Source of the DNA: Chlorogloeopsis fritschii
GTDB lineage: Bacteria; Cyanobacteriota; Cyanobacteriia; Cyanobacteriales; Nostocaceae
Assembly: GCF_043099315.1 (NCBI RefSeq)
Contig: NZ_CP170746.1
Direction: 5' to 3' (one strand)
Length of the DNA stretch: 64,000 nucleotides
Positions 7,647 through 15,590 of this stretch are shown in pieces. Positions within the stretch are counted from its first letter, which is position 1. Each line of letters opens with the position of its first letter. Below the pieces are notes generated by a model. It worked only from the letters and a program-made list of their open reading frames with translations. It was not told the origin of the DNA and did not search any database. The translations under genes were made by a program, and so were the position numbers.

Positions 7647-7707
7647 CGTTAACAACTGGGGAAAAGGACTGACCCTATTTTACTTTCTCGTTAACTTTAG
7701 ATAATGA

Positions 7708-7777
7708 CGTTAGTGCGATCGCTTAACTGTGAACACCTATAAGCAACCTTTCATCCACTTCACACCGAGAATTTTCA
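7708..7777. repeat. Conserved attC-adjacent repeat, copy D
   Basis: HIP1, TTAACTGTGAACACCTATAA, CAACCTTTCATCCACTTCAC and CCGAGAATTTTCA, then an attC-like site. It lies in the upstream region of the VapBC-like pair, so on the minus strand each such repeat is the leading part of a cassette. Confidence 0.8.
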
Positions 7778-7842
7778 GTCTAACGGTGAAGTTGTGCGGC
7801 GGCAGACAACCTCTATTCGTCCGCACCAACGCTGTGTTAGCC
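7778..7842 (-). other. attC-like recombination site D
   Basis: On the minus strand this starts GGCTAACACAGCG and ends TTCACCGTTAGAC. The inner arms GTGCGG and CCGCAC pair perfectly. Length 65 bp, near the short end of attC sites. Its first box contains the stop codon of the hicA-like gene. Confidence 0.65.
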
Positions 7843-8019
7843 CTCGTCACCAAGCATTTTGATGATATGTTTGGCAAGCTGTTCCTTAATTTCTCGATGC
7901 CTTGGAACAGGTTGAGATACTTTTGTTTTCGGATTCTGATACCAGTCATGCTTACCACCATGACGAATGAATACACATCCCATCTCTTCGAGGTGTTTGA
8001 TCAAATCTCATCGTTTCAC
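7837..8019 (-). pseudogene. hicA-like toxin with an early stop codon
   Basis: The minus strand from a GTG at 8019 reads VKR, a TGA stop, then DLIKHLEEMGCVFIRHGGKH and DWYQNP, ending PRHREIKEQLAKHIIKMLGDEG. This is the full HicA layout, including the GGKH catalytic-His region and the PRHREI motif, with a CGA-to-TGA-type change at codon 4. A downstream TTG (codon 6) could still start a slightly shorter protein, so activity is not excluded. No clear hicB is next to it. The stop codon lies in attC-like site D. Confidence 0.75.
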
Positions 8020-8247
8020 GATACCTCAAGTTCAGCTACTTTTCGGACATTGGGGATTGTTCCACTCGTCAGTTCTTTATAGTTTCTCCAACTATGCCAA
8101 TCATCTTATCAAACTGGGCTTGATTCTATTCAAGTTTAATCGCCTAACCAAAGAATAACTCTACTGCTATGTCCTCAAAAAAATATAGAGGGCTAACACA
8201 CAAAACAACTTGTCTGTCCGTCTTATGGCAAGCTATCAAATAAGCTC

Positions 8248-9045
8248 TCAATAGCAAACTTGTACAGTATCTCCCAAATTCATCTGCAACTGAACCCGTG
8301 CATTACCACAATTAATGGCTATTTCTACCCAGTCGTGACTGCCAACAAGCGCGATCGCCTCTCCAATTTCAACGTCTCCATAAGTACTACATCCGTTAAT
8401 TATCTTTTCACCCACTTGTACGCTCCAGGTTTTGCCTTGCACGTAACTTGCAGGAATGTTAGTCACTAAGTTACCGAAAGTATCTATATATTGAATCGAA
8501 CCTGTGATATTATTCTTTTCTAAAGAAATTTTGCCTATCTCCAGCCTAGCCAATGTTTCTGGGTTAATTTCTCGCCCTAACTCTTTGAGAGGAACACCGC
8601 TAGCAAGATAAGCTCCAACGGGTGCAAAGATGTCTCTACCGTGGAAAGTACTGCTAGGTTGAGGAGTGCGCCAGTAATCGGGGTTTGTGAGTTCTACTGC
8701 TGCAATGGCAGGATTTTGACTTAACACTCCACTCAATAATCCATTATCCGGCCCCACTAAGAATCCTGTCGCAAACTGGAGAGCGATCGCTCTTCTTTTT
8801 CCTCCCACACCCGGATCTACCACCGCCACGTGTACTGTTCCCGCAGGAAAATAAGAGCAAGCATCCATCAAACAAAATCTGCCTGCTGCGATGTCTTGCG
8901 GTGGAATTTGGTGTGTTAAATCTACCACTGTGATTTTGGGGTTGATTTGGGCGATTACTCCTTTCATGACGCCGACATATACGTCGCGATCGCCAAAATC
9001 ACTCAACAATGTTAGAAGTGGTTGATTTCTTAAAGTTTCTGACAT
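8248..9045 (-). CDS. SAM hydrolase / SAM hydroxide adenosyltransferase (DUF62)
   Basis: A 265-residue member of the DUF62 family, related to the SAM-dependent fluorinase/chlorinase. The N-terminus LLTLLSDFGDRDVYVGVMKG holds the conserved Asp residues contacting SAM. The VVDPGVGGKRRAIAL and FLVGPDNGLL blocks and the C-terminal half (YIDTFGNLVTNIP) follow the family. Members without the halogen-binding loop hydrolyse SAM to adenosine and methionine, and that is the likely reaction. Length is normal. Monocistronic: the next genes are in other orientations. Confidence 0.85.
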   Translation of the reverse strand: MSETLRNQPLLTLLSDFGDRDVYVGVMKGVIAQINPKITVVDLTHQIPPQDIAAGRFCLMDACSYFPAGTVHVAVVDPGVGGKRRAIALQFATGFLVGPDNGLLSGVLSQNPAIAAVELTNPDYWRTPQPSSTFHGRDIFAPVGAYLASGVPLKELGREINPETLARLEIGKISLEKNNITGSIQYIDTFGNLVTNIPASYVQGKTWSVQVGEKIINGCSTYGDVEIGEAIALVGSHDWVEIAINCGNARVQLQMNLGDTVQVCY

Positions 9046-9157
9046 AAATTAACACTTTCTATATAATTTAAAATAATTTTCTGTAGCAAAAGTAACTAAA
9101 AATTTGATATGTTAAGATTACAAGACATAAGTAAAATGATGAAAGAGGATGATACTT

Positions 9158-9313
9158 ATGATGACAAACAGACTTGAAGCCGTAAAAAAAGCACGGGAAG
9201 CTCATAGAGAGAGTATTCGCAGAAGTTTGCAACATCGCTTGGAAGTAGCTAGAGCTAGAGGCGATGAAAATTTAGTTCGTCAGTTAGAGGAAGAAATGAA
9301 ATATTTTAGCTAA
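9158..9313 (+). CDS. Small conserved cyanobacterial protein (51 aa)
   Basis: A 51-codon frame, MMTNRLEAVKKAREAHRESI followed by RRSLQHRLEVARARGDENLV and RQLEEEMKYFS. It is strongly charged and helical, with a motif (RLEVARARGDENLVRQLEEE) I recognise as recurring in short cyanobacterial proteins. An AAGAGGATGA purine-rich stretch precedes the start at a suitable distance, and a good intrinsic terminator follows about 45 bases after the stop, so a small independent transcription unit is likely. Either of two adjacent ATGs may be used. Function unknown. Confidence 0.65.
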   Translation: MMTNRLEAVKKAREAHRESIRRSLQHRLEVARARGDENLVRQLEEEMKYFS

Positions 9314-9359
9314 ATAAAAAGATTATTGTTCATAGTTTGTCATAGTTTTGTTGTATTTT

Positions 9360-9388
9360 AGCCCGCCTAAGCAGCGGGCTTTTTTTTT
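9360..9388 (+). terminator. Rho-independent terminator
   Basis: Perfect seven-base stem AGCCCGC / GCGGGCT with a seven-base loop followed by a run of nine T residues. It ends the transcript of the small gene at 9158-9313. Confidence 0.9.
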
Positions 9389-9447
9389 GATTAGGGATGC
9401 GTAAAATACAGCAATTTGATATTTAGTGCATCACTTGTTGAGCCTGT

Positions 9448-10743
9448 TTATTTTTTGACTAAAATATATGCTGTGGCGTATTCAGGCAATTGACTGATAT
9501 GTCGCTTAAAAGCATTTTGATTCTGGAAGATACCAGCTAAAAAATCGAGTTGATAAAGATTGGGTAAAAATGCTCCGCCTGTATCTGCGATGATTCCCAT
9601 TTTCAGTCGTTTACTTCCACCTTGAGGATACTCAAGCACAATTATTTTACCCAGACCAATGTTTAGAACATCTCCAGCAAAAGTTACTCCTGGTTTAATA
9701 GAAATTTTTGCATCTATTTTATAACCATAACCTTTGATAGCATCAACCTTTCTAAAATACCAATAACGCTTTTGTGCTCTAGGCGATACTCCTTTTATAT
9801 AAGGTATTCCATTGTTTCTGTCTACATTAAAAAATGCTTTAGAACCATCATTGAAATTAATAAGTATGGTTCCTTGCATTAATGCTTCTTCTAATCCTTC
9901 TCTGGTGAGATAGGCGAGGGGTTCCACTTTTCCAAATTCTTTCCCACCTGGTTCATAAATACCCGATAATACATCTTGTTTTGTATATTTGGTATAGAAT
10001 TTATTACTGCTTCCATTATCTTTTAAACTATAAATAGGGGTATTGAATTTAGCAGTTTTTTTACGAGAGCCTGGATGGGTAAATACAGCATATTTGGTAA
10101 TTCGTAAACGTTCTTGATTGCGGTTTTGCGGATTGTAAGCAGACCACTTGATCACCCGAAAATTTTTGTTAATAAAATTCGGATCTTGTAAACGAGTCAC
10201 TCTATTGTTGGCAATATCTTCCTGCAAGACGGCAATCATAAAATCTAAGGTTTTGAGAACATCTTGTACACTTACTCCAGAACTAGCTAACAATCCTGTA
10301 CGTAAAATATCTGCGTCTTGGGAAGAGTAGGTTTGGAAATATTTTTTGGTATTAATCAGAACAAATAATAAATCCTTTTGATTGAAGTTAACCTTGGTGT
10401 TTGGTAATTTGGCTGAAGAGAGAATTTGATTTCCTCGAACGCTAAATTTATATCTTTTTAACTCATCTATGACTTTATAGGGTGCAGAACTTGATTTTTG
10501 CTTAGATAAAGTAGAGTTTTGTTTTTCTGTAGAATCTGGAGGTGCAAGCTCTGCGATTGCTGTATTTTGAAAATGCTGTTGGGGTAAGTCAGAAATTTCC
10601 TGCTGCACAAGGGATAAATTCTGGTGTTGGGATAGCTTGTTACTGGTAGATTGAGTGTATAAATAACCACTGCCCAAACCAATCAGTGATAAAGCGGCAA
10701 AACCTACTGCGAATCGAAATTTTAAGCTAGATAGAATACTCAT
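9448..10743 (-). CDS. Membrane-anchored protein with 3D/MltA-like C-terminal domain
   Basis: A 431-residue protein with an N-terminal membrane segment or uncleaved signal (residues 8-30), a low-complexity Gln/Ser/Pro linker to about residue 85, and two folded parts. The C-terminal part (IPYIKGVSPRAQKRYWYFR, then KMGIIADTGGAFLPNLYQLD) has the A-DTGG pattern of the double-psi beta-barrel 3D domain found in MltA-type lytic transglycosylases and other murein-acting proteins. A role in peptidoglycan remodelling is inferred. The MltA barrel insert is not obvious, so this is not a standard MltA. No operon partners. Confidence 0.5.
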   Translation of the reverse strand: MSILSSLKFRFAVGFAALSLIGLGSGYLYTQSTSNKLSQHQNLSLVQQEISDLPQQHFQNTAIAELAPPDSTEKQNSTLSKQKSSSAPYKVIDELKRYKFSVRGNQILSSAKLPNTKVNFNQKDLLFVLINTKKYFQTYSSQDADILRTGLLASSGVSVQDVLKTLDFMIAVLQEDIANNRVTRLQDPNFINKNFRVIKWSAYNPQNRNQERLRITKYAVFTHPGSRKKTAKFNTPIYSLKDNGSSNKFYTKYTKQDVLSGIYEPGGKEFGKVEPLAYLTREGLEEALMQGTILINFNDGSKAFFNVDRNNGIPYIKGVSPRAQKRYWYFRKVDAIKGYGYKIDAKISIKPGVTFAGDVLNIGLGKIIVLEYPQGGSKRLKMGIIADTGGAFLPNLYQLDFLAGIFQNQNAFKRHISQLPEYATAYILVKK

Positions 10744-10941
10744 AAGTTGGCAACAATTTTTCTACTGATACAAATTAAATTTGCTCGATATCTGAACAAC
10801 ATTAATCACTTTCAATCCTAAAACTCTTTCAGGAGGCTTGTAGGAATAAGTATAGTGCGGGTACATTGCCCGTGTAGGCTGTCTAGTCTGCAATTTTAGA
10901 TTCAGAAATTATCAACCCCATATTGTAAAACGCTTAAACAG

Positions 10942-11385
10942 ATGATAACTTGGCAAAAAAGTTTCAATAATCTTATCCTTACAAGCCTACTTGTAGTCAC
11001 CCCTATCCATTTAAATACTTATATTCGCGCCCAGTCTCTCCAATCTTCTCAGAACTCAAGCATCAAGATTCTCACTAAAGAAGAGTTGTTCTTTGGCTTA
11101 AGTAAACCAGGTGGAGGAACAGTTTCTGAGGAACAATGGCAGCAATTTTTGAACCGTGTCATCACACCCCGTTTCCAAGAAGGATTAACCGTGATGGATG
11201 GCTACGGACAGTATTTGAATAGTTCTGGCAGCCTTAACAGGGAAAAGACTAAGCTAGTGATTCTGATTTACGAAAATAATCACAAGAGAAATCAGATGGT
11301 TGAAGAGGCGATCGCAAGTTATAAGCGCGCATTCCATCAGGAATCTGTCTTGCGCGTAACTAGTTCCGTCAAGGTGTCTTTTTAA
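10942..11385 (+). CDS. DUF3574 exported protein
   Basis: An N-terminal signal peptide (about residues 1-30) precedes a DUF3574 domain recognised from ELFFGLSKPGGGTVSEEQWQ and FLNRVITPRFQEGLTVMDGY. The domain resembles a small ferredoxin-like fold and is predicted to be periplasmic. Length (147) is normal. It stands alone between a minus-strand gene and a repeat-containing intergenic stretch. Function unknown. Confidence 0.8.
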   Translation: MITWQKSFNNLILTSLLVVTPIHLNTYIRAQSLQSSQNSSIKILTKEELFFGLSKPGGGTVSEEQWQQFLNRVITPRFQEGLTVMDGYGQYLNSSGSLNREKTKLVILIYENNHKRNQMVEEAIASYKRAFHQESVLRVTSSVKVSF

Positions 11386-11465
11386 GGAACAATTTTCATT
11401 CTTACAATTACTATGTAAATTTACTTAGATTAACATTCAATAATAACTATAAGCAGTCATTGTCT

Positions 11466-11584
11466 ACAACGTAAAAATAAGGGTTTGAAGAAAGTTAAGC
11501 AGTAACCACCCTACAAAAATAGTAAGGTGGGCACTGTAAAGAACGTAAAAGGTTTTGAGAAAAGTTAGGCAGTGCCCACCCTAC
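11466..11584. repeat. GTGGGCACT-type inverted repeat (one full, one half copy)
   Basis: The full copy (11522-11584) has ends GTAAGGTGGGCACT and AGTGCCCACCCTAC around an interior with AACGTAAAA and GAAAAGTTAGG. A half copy (11466-11514) precedes it. Related copies lie at 53850-53917 and, reversed, at about 59583-59635. Small non-coding elements of MITE type are likely. Confidence 0.75.
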
Positions 11585-11657
11585 AGAAGATGTGTATTTA
11601 TTGACAAGCTCAAGTTAAATTAACAAAGAACAATATACAAACTAGCAAGGAGCGACA

Positions 11658-13685
11658 ATGGTATCTAATTCTACTTCTTTCTCTGATATTCAGAACCATT
11701 GGGCACGCTTATTTATTACCGCTTTAGCCGAGCGTCGTATTTTAAATGGTTATCCCGATCGCACGTTTCGTCCCAATAACTCGGTTACTCGCGCTGAGTT
11801 TGCAGCCATCATTGCCAAAGTATTTACCCAACCTTCAAAGCGGGCATATGTTCCTTTTACCGATGTCCCAGCTAATCACTGGGCGGCAAATGCCATTAAA
11901 GGAGCTTACGAAACAGGATTTCTGTCTGGTTACCCCGATCACAGTTTTCGTCCCAATTATAGAATTGCTAGAGGCGATGTTTTAGTTGCTTTGGTTAATG
12001 GTTTAGACCTTGCTGCCAATATTAAACCCGATCTGCTAACAGAACTTCCCCAAATTTACAAAGATGCGGCAAATATTGCTGGATACGCAAAAAACCAGGC
12101 TGCTATTGCTACCAAAGCTGGAATCGTAGTTAGTTATCCGGATATAAAATTACTTAACCCAAATATAGCGGCAACTCGTGCTGATGTAGCAGCGATCGTT
12201 TATCAAGCCTTGGTGTATCTGGGAAAAGCCGAAAAAATTGCTTCTAACTATATAGTTGCGCAACCCACAACAAGCACGCCAACTCCGATACTACCTAATA
12301 CTGTTAAGGTAAATCATCGCCGCGAATTTCGGGGGGCATGGGTAGCTTGTGTATGGAATAGTGATTGGCCGAAAAAAGCGGGACTTTCAGCTTTACAACA
12401 ACAAGCTGAGTTGGTAAATATTATTGAAAAATTGCAGGCACTAAATTTCAATGCCCTAATTTTACAGGTACGACCAGAGGGCGATGCATTGTATGCTTCT
12501 CAATTAGAACCGTGGAGTGCTTGGTTAACGGGAACTCAAGGTCAAGCACCAATTCCATTTTACGATCCCCTAGAATTTGCGATCGCTGAATGTCGCAAAC
12601 GCAATATCGAACTTCATGCTTGGTTCAACCCCTACCGTGCCAAAACTTCCATCAAGCAAGGCAGTAATGTCCATCCCCACATAGCAGTTACAAATCCAGA
12701 ATATGTTTATCAGTGGGGCAATCAACTGTGGATGGAACCAGGAGCGAAAATTGTTCAAGATAGAGTTTACAACGTAATTCTAGATGTGGTGAGGCGTTAT
12801 GATGTCGATGGCATTCACCTAGATGACTATTTTTATCCCTATCCCATCCAAGGGCAGTCTTTCCCCGATCATAAAACTTATGCCGCCTATCAAGCGGCTG
12901 GTGGTAAACTTAGCTTGGGCGACTGGCGGCGAGAAAATGTGAATCAAATGGTACTGCGCCTAGCAGAGGGAATTAAATCAACAAAGCCCGATGTAAAATT
13001 TGGCATTAGTCCCTTTGGTATTTACCGTCCCGGACAACCCCCTGGTATTGTTGGTTTAGATGCCTACAACGTACTGTATGCCGATGCTAAAAAATGGCTG
13101 GAACAAGGCTGGATAGATTATATCGCCCCGCAGCTTTACTGGCGTACCGACCAAACACAACAGAGTTATCCCACCCTGTTAAAGTGGTGGACAGAAATTA
13201 ATCCGAAACAGCGACACATTTACGCTGGTAACAATATTTCCCAGTTAGACGGCAAGGCTTGGAAAGATGAGGAAATAGAAAAGCAAATCAAGATTAGCCG
13301 CAACCTAGTGGGAGATTTATCTTTAGGGAACATCTTCTTTAGCACCAATTCTCTAATCGAAAATCGCCAAGGCATCTCCGAGACGTTCCAAAATTCCCTG
13401 TATGCCAAACCTGCCTTAGTTCCTACTATGTCTTGGCAGAATGCAACACCACCAACACCGCCCACGGCACTGCAAGTTAACAACCGCAAAATTTCCTGGC
13501 AGCCAGGTGACGAGCAAAAGATTCGTTCTTGGACACTTTACAGGCAGAGTGGCGATAGTTGGATTCTTCAGCGAGTTTTACCTGCTGGTACTACCTTTGC
13601 CACTGTTGAGCCCGGAACTTATGCTGTGTGTGCAGTAGATCGGTTAGCAAATGAAAGTGTAGGGGTGGTGATATCGGTAATTTAA
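11658..13685 (+). CDS. S-layer-homology + GH10-like (DUF187/GHL10) glycosidase
   Basis: A 675-residue protein with three SLH repeats at about residues 5-185 (FSDIQNHWARLFITALAERR, FTDVPANHWAANAIKGAYET and a weaker third). A linker leads to a GHL10/DUF187 glycosyl-hydrolase-like barrel (about 220-560: EFRGAWVACVWNSDWPKKAG, NALILQVRPEGDALY, HAWFNPYRAK, DGIHLDDYFYP). A C-terminal fibronectin-like strand region follows (PPTPPTALQVNNRKISWQPG). The SLH repeats suggest attachment to cell wall or outer envelope. The barrel Asp/Glu residues are present. No signal peptide is obvious at the chosen ATG, which has an AAGGAG site six bases upstream. A second GHL10 protein is at 51389. Confidence 0.85.
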   Translation: MVSNSTSFSDIQNHWARLFITALAERRILNGYPDRTFRPNNSVTRAEFAAIIAKVFTQPSKRAYVPFTDVPANHWAANAIKGAYETGFLSGYPDHSFRPNYRIARGDVLVALVNGLDLAANIKPDLLTELPQIYKDAANIAGYAKNQAAIATKAGIVVSYPDIKLLNPNIAATRADVAAIVYQALVYLGKAEKIASNYIVAQPTTSTPTPILPNTVKVNHRREFRGAWVACVWNSDWPKKAGLSALQQQAELVNIIEKLQALNFNALILQVRPEGDALYASQLEPWSAWLTGTQGQAPIPFYDPLEFAIAECRKRNIELHAWFNPYRAKTSIKQGSNVHPHIAVTNPEYVYQWGNQLWMEPGAKIVQDRVYNVILDVVRRYDVDGIHLDDYFYPYPIQGQSFPDHKTYAAYQAAGGKLSLGDWRRENVNQMVLRLAEGIKSTKPDVKFGISPFGIYRPGQPPGIVGLDAYNVLYADAKKWLEQGWIDYIAPQLYWRTDQTQQSYPTLLKWWTEINPKQRHIYAGNNISQLDGKAWKDEEIEKQIKISRNLVGDLSLGNIFFSTNSLIENRQGISETFQNSLYAKPALVPTMSWQNATPPTPPTALQVNNRKISWQPGDEQKIRSWTLYRQSGDSWILQRVLPAGTTFATVEPGTYAVCAVDRLANESVGVVISVI

Positions 13686-13733
13686 AAGGCAGAGGGCAGA
13701 AGGAAAGGCTTGGAAAAGGCTAATGATTAAGTT

Positions 13734-13961
13734 TTACGAACTAGCATCTACGCTTTCAATGTATTGGCTTTCCATTAGAAAAGCTCCTTTTGTAAAGCGC
13801 ACGCCCCAGTAACCTCCAGGGCGGCGATCTAGAACTACGCCTTCTTCGCCAATTTGAATCACATCCGGAGGGCGCAGCATGGGCATCGGTTCAGCAGTTT
13901 TGACATAGGGCGGTAATGCCACAACACGAACTTTACTGCCAACGGTAAATTCTTTGGACAT
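13734..13961 (-). CDS. sipA: SipA (DUF3148), NblS-interacting small protein
   Basis: A 75-residue SH3-like protein matching DUF3148: FTVGSKVRVVALPPYVKTAE, MLRPPDVIQIGEEGVVLDRR and GGYWGVRFTKGAFLMESQYI. In Synechococcus SipA binds the ATP-binding domain of the sensor kinase NblS and modulates its activity, linking it to stress and light responses. Full length. Short tandem repeats (GGGGACAGG type) follow upstream on its promoter side. Confidence 0.85.
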   Translation of the reverse strand: MSKEFTVGSKVRVVALPPYVKTAEPMPMLRPPDVIQIGEEGVVLDRRPGGYWGVRFTKGAFLMESQYIESVDASS

Positions 13962-13967
13962 AACTAG

Positions 13968-14054
13968 GGGCTAGGGGACAGGGGATAGGGGACAGGGAAC
14001 AGTTAACAAACAACTAATTGAATGATAACTGTTCACTGATAACTGATAACTGCT
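13968..14054. repeat. Short tandem repeats of Nostocales type
   Basis: Two simple-repeat tracts: GGGGACAGGGGATAGGGGAC followed by AACTGTTCACTGATAACTG with another AACTG unit. Similar tracts occur at 34080-34140, 34300-34345, 61130-61260 and 63877-63912. Confidence 0.85.
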
Positions 14055-15084
14055 AAGGGGCTTGCCAGATTTTTTGATGGTACTGCTCTATGTCTGCGTA
14101 GGGATCTATGGGAGGATGGGAGTGGTCGTGAGTGTGATGATGGTGGTGATGGTGGTGATGATGATCGTGAGAATGCTCATTTCCATGATGATTTGCTAAA
14201 GCTGCTAGCCGGAATTTGCACATTTCACAATTCATCTGTACTTGTCCTAATTGAGTTTCAATTTCTCGCTCTCGCAGTACGGAAAATAACTGTGGATGCA
14301 AGCCCATTTCTGGCAGACAAGTCATCACAATTTCTGGGTGTTGCTCCTGTTGTTGGGCTGTAATGTTAAAGATTTTTTTCACTAAAGCGCCAGTGAACAG
14401 GAAGTATGGTAAGACAATGATACGTTTTGGCTGGTACAAGCGGGCACGACGAAAGCCTTCTTCGAGCCTGGGGTGGGTAATGCCAATAAAGCAAGTTTCA
14501 ACAGTGGAGTAGCCACTGCCTTCCCAAAGAATGCGGGCAAGTTTGTAAACATCACCATTGGCATCAGGATCGCTAGAACCACGCCCGACAAATAAAAGTA
14601 CTGTATCAGCACGAGAAATTTGATGGGGGTTATTTTCTGGCTTGTCGAGTTCAGCTAAACGCGATCGCCATAACTCGATAATGGCAGGGGTAATTCCAAA
14701 GTGCCTGCCATAGTGAAATTTTAATTGGGGATACTTGCTTTTGGCGCGATCGAGTTCATTAGTAATATCAAATTTATTGTGTCGTGCAGCGAATAGCAGT
14801 ACTGGTAACACGGAAAATTCAGTGTAGCCTTTTTCTACACACTGGTCGATTCCTTCCTGAATAGTAGGGCCAGTTAATTCCAAAAAGCAAGGCAAAACCG
14901 GACGTGATGCATCTAAAGATTGATAGATAGCAGCAAAATCTAATAAAGCTTGCCTCCCTTCTGCATCCCTAGTACCATGACCAATCATCAATAAAGGACG
15001 TTTTATCGGCAGAGCAGGCAATTGCAGGCGATCGCTGGTTGGGTATTCCAATTGGGTAAGACTGGTTGTGTTAAAAATAGGCAT
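14053..15084 (-). CDS. cbiX: Sirohydrochlorin / cobalt chelatase CbiX
   Basis: Class II chelatase with two tandem CbiX-type halves: LLMIGHGTRDAEGRQALLDF near residue 30 with the catalytic His, and DTVLLFVGRGSSDPDANGDV in the second half. It inserts Co2+ (or Fe2+ in siroheme forms) into sirohydrochlorin. The tail before PIDPYADIEQYHQKIW is extremely His-rich (a run of about ten His within HDH repeats), a plausible metal-storage segment, preceded by CEMCKFRLAAL. The frame opens at 15168, but that part overlaps the riboswitch; MPIFNTTS at 15084 is the start. The riboswitch makes a role in cobalamin synthesis the better reading. Confidence 0.9.
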   Translation of the reverse strand: MPIFNTTSLTQLEYPTSDRLQLPALPIKRPLLMIGHGTRDAEGRQALLDFAAIYQSLDASRPVLPCFLELTGPTIQEGIDQCVEKGYTEFSVLPVLLFAARHNKFDITNELDRAKSKYPQLKFHYGRHFGITPAIIELWRSRLAELDKPENNPHQISRADTVLLFVGRGSSDPDANGDVYKLARILWEGSGYSTVETCFIGITHPRLEEGFRRARLYQPKRIIVLPYFLFTGALVKKIFNITAQQQEQHPEIVMTCLPEMGLHPQLFSVLREREIETQLGQVQMNCEMCKFRLAALANHHGNEHSHDHHHHHHHHHHTHDHSHPPIDPYADIEQYHQKIWQAP

Positions 15085-15135
15085 TCTGAATTTAAGCTCC
15101 TTTCCCGTGCAACGCAGGAAATAGAGTGAGCAAGT

Positions 15136-15280
15136 AACAGATCGGCGTTCTGGCTTACAATTTGTCATTTGTCATTAACAAAGAACAAATGACAAAATTG
15201 CTTACAGCTGCGGCACAGCCTCGGACTTGCACCGATGTTTCCCTCTTCTGTTACGGTTCACGGTTGCTTTGTTATCTTAA
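15136..15280 (-). promoter_or_regulatory. Cobalamin riboswitch upstream of cbiX
   Basis: On the minus strand the region has the conserved core GGTGCAAGTCCGAGGCTG, then GCCGCAGCTGTAAGC (the B12 box), preceded by AACCGTGAACCGTAACAGAA and closed by the distal GTAAGCCAGAACGCCGATCT. The leader ends about 50 bases before the cbiX start. B12 binding would repress expression of the chelatase. Confidence 0.9.
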
Positions 15281-15328
15281 CTGAATCTCGTCCAGTTCCA
15301 AAATGCAGGGGGAGGGGGTGAAATTTTT

Positions 15329-15505
15329 TACGATTCAGTCTATCTTGGAAGACAAGATGAAGCGGCTAATGTTATTACCCACGCGACAGAGTTTGACAAG
15401 CAAGTGGCACTAGAAGCACTTTGTCAGGGACAAACTGTGATTCCTTTTTGGTGCGATCGCATACATCAACAATTAAGGGATAATCTCAAAAGCTTTGGTA
15501 GCTAA
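15329..15505 (+). pseudogene. C-terminal fragment of an unidentified protein
   Basis: An open stretch without a usable start reads YDSVYLGRQDEAANVITHAT, then EFDKQVALEALCQGQTVIPF, WCDRIHQQLRDNLKSFGS and a stop. Composition is protein-like, and a start codon is lacking in frame. I do not recognise the family. It lies opposite the riboswitch leader and may be what is left of a gene that once shared this intergenic region. Confidence 0.4.
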
Positions 15506-15590
15506 AGATAATAATTACAGTATCAGCGCGGGAATGCAATAGGCGATCGCCACTGGTGAATTGATTGAAGTGCCGTTTATCTTTCAATTC

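Noticed and set aside
7737..7976. A 79-residue minus-strand ORF opposite attC site D.
   Set aside because: It is an out-of-frame reading of the hicA-like gene and the repeat.
15084..15168. Extended N-terminus of CbiX from the upstream ATG.
   Set aside because: The extra codons overlap the riboswitch and have no counterpart in the family.
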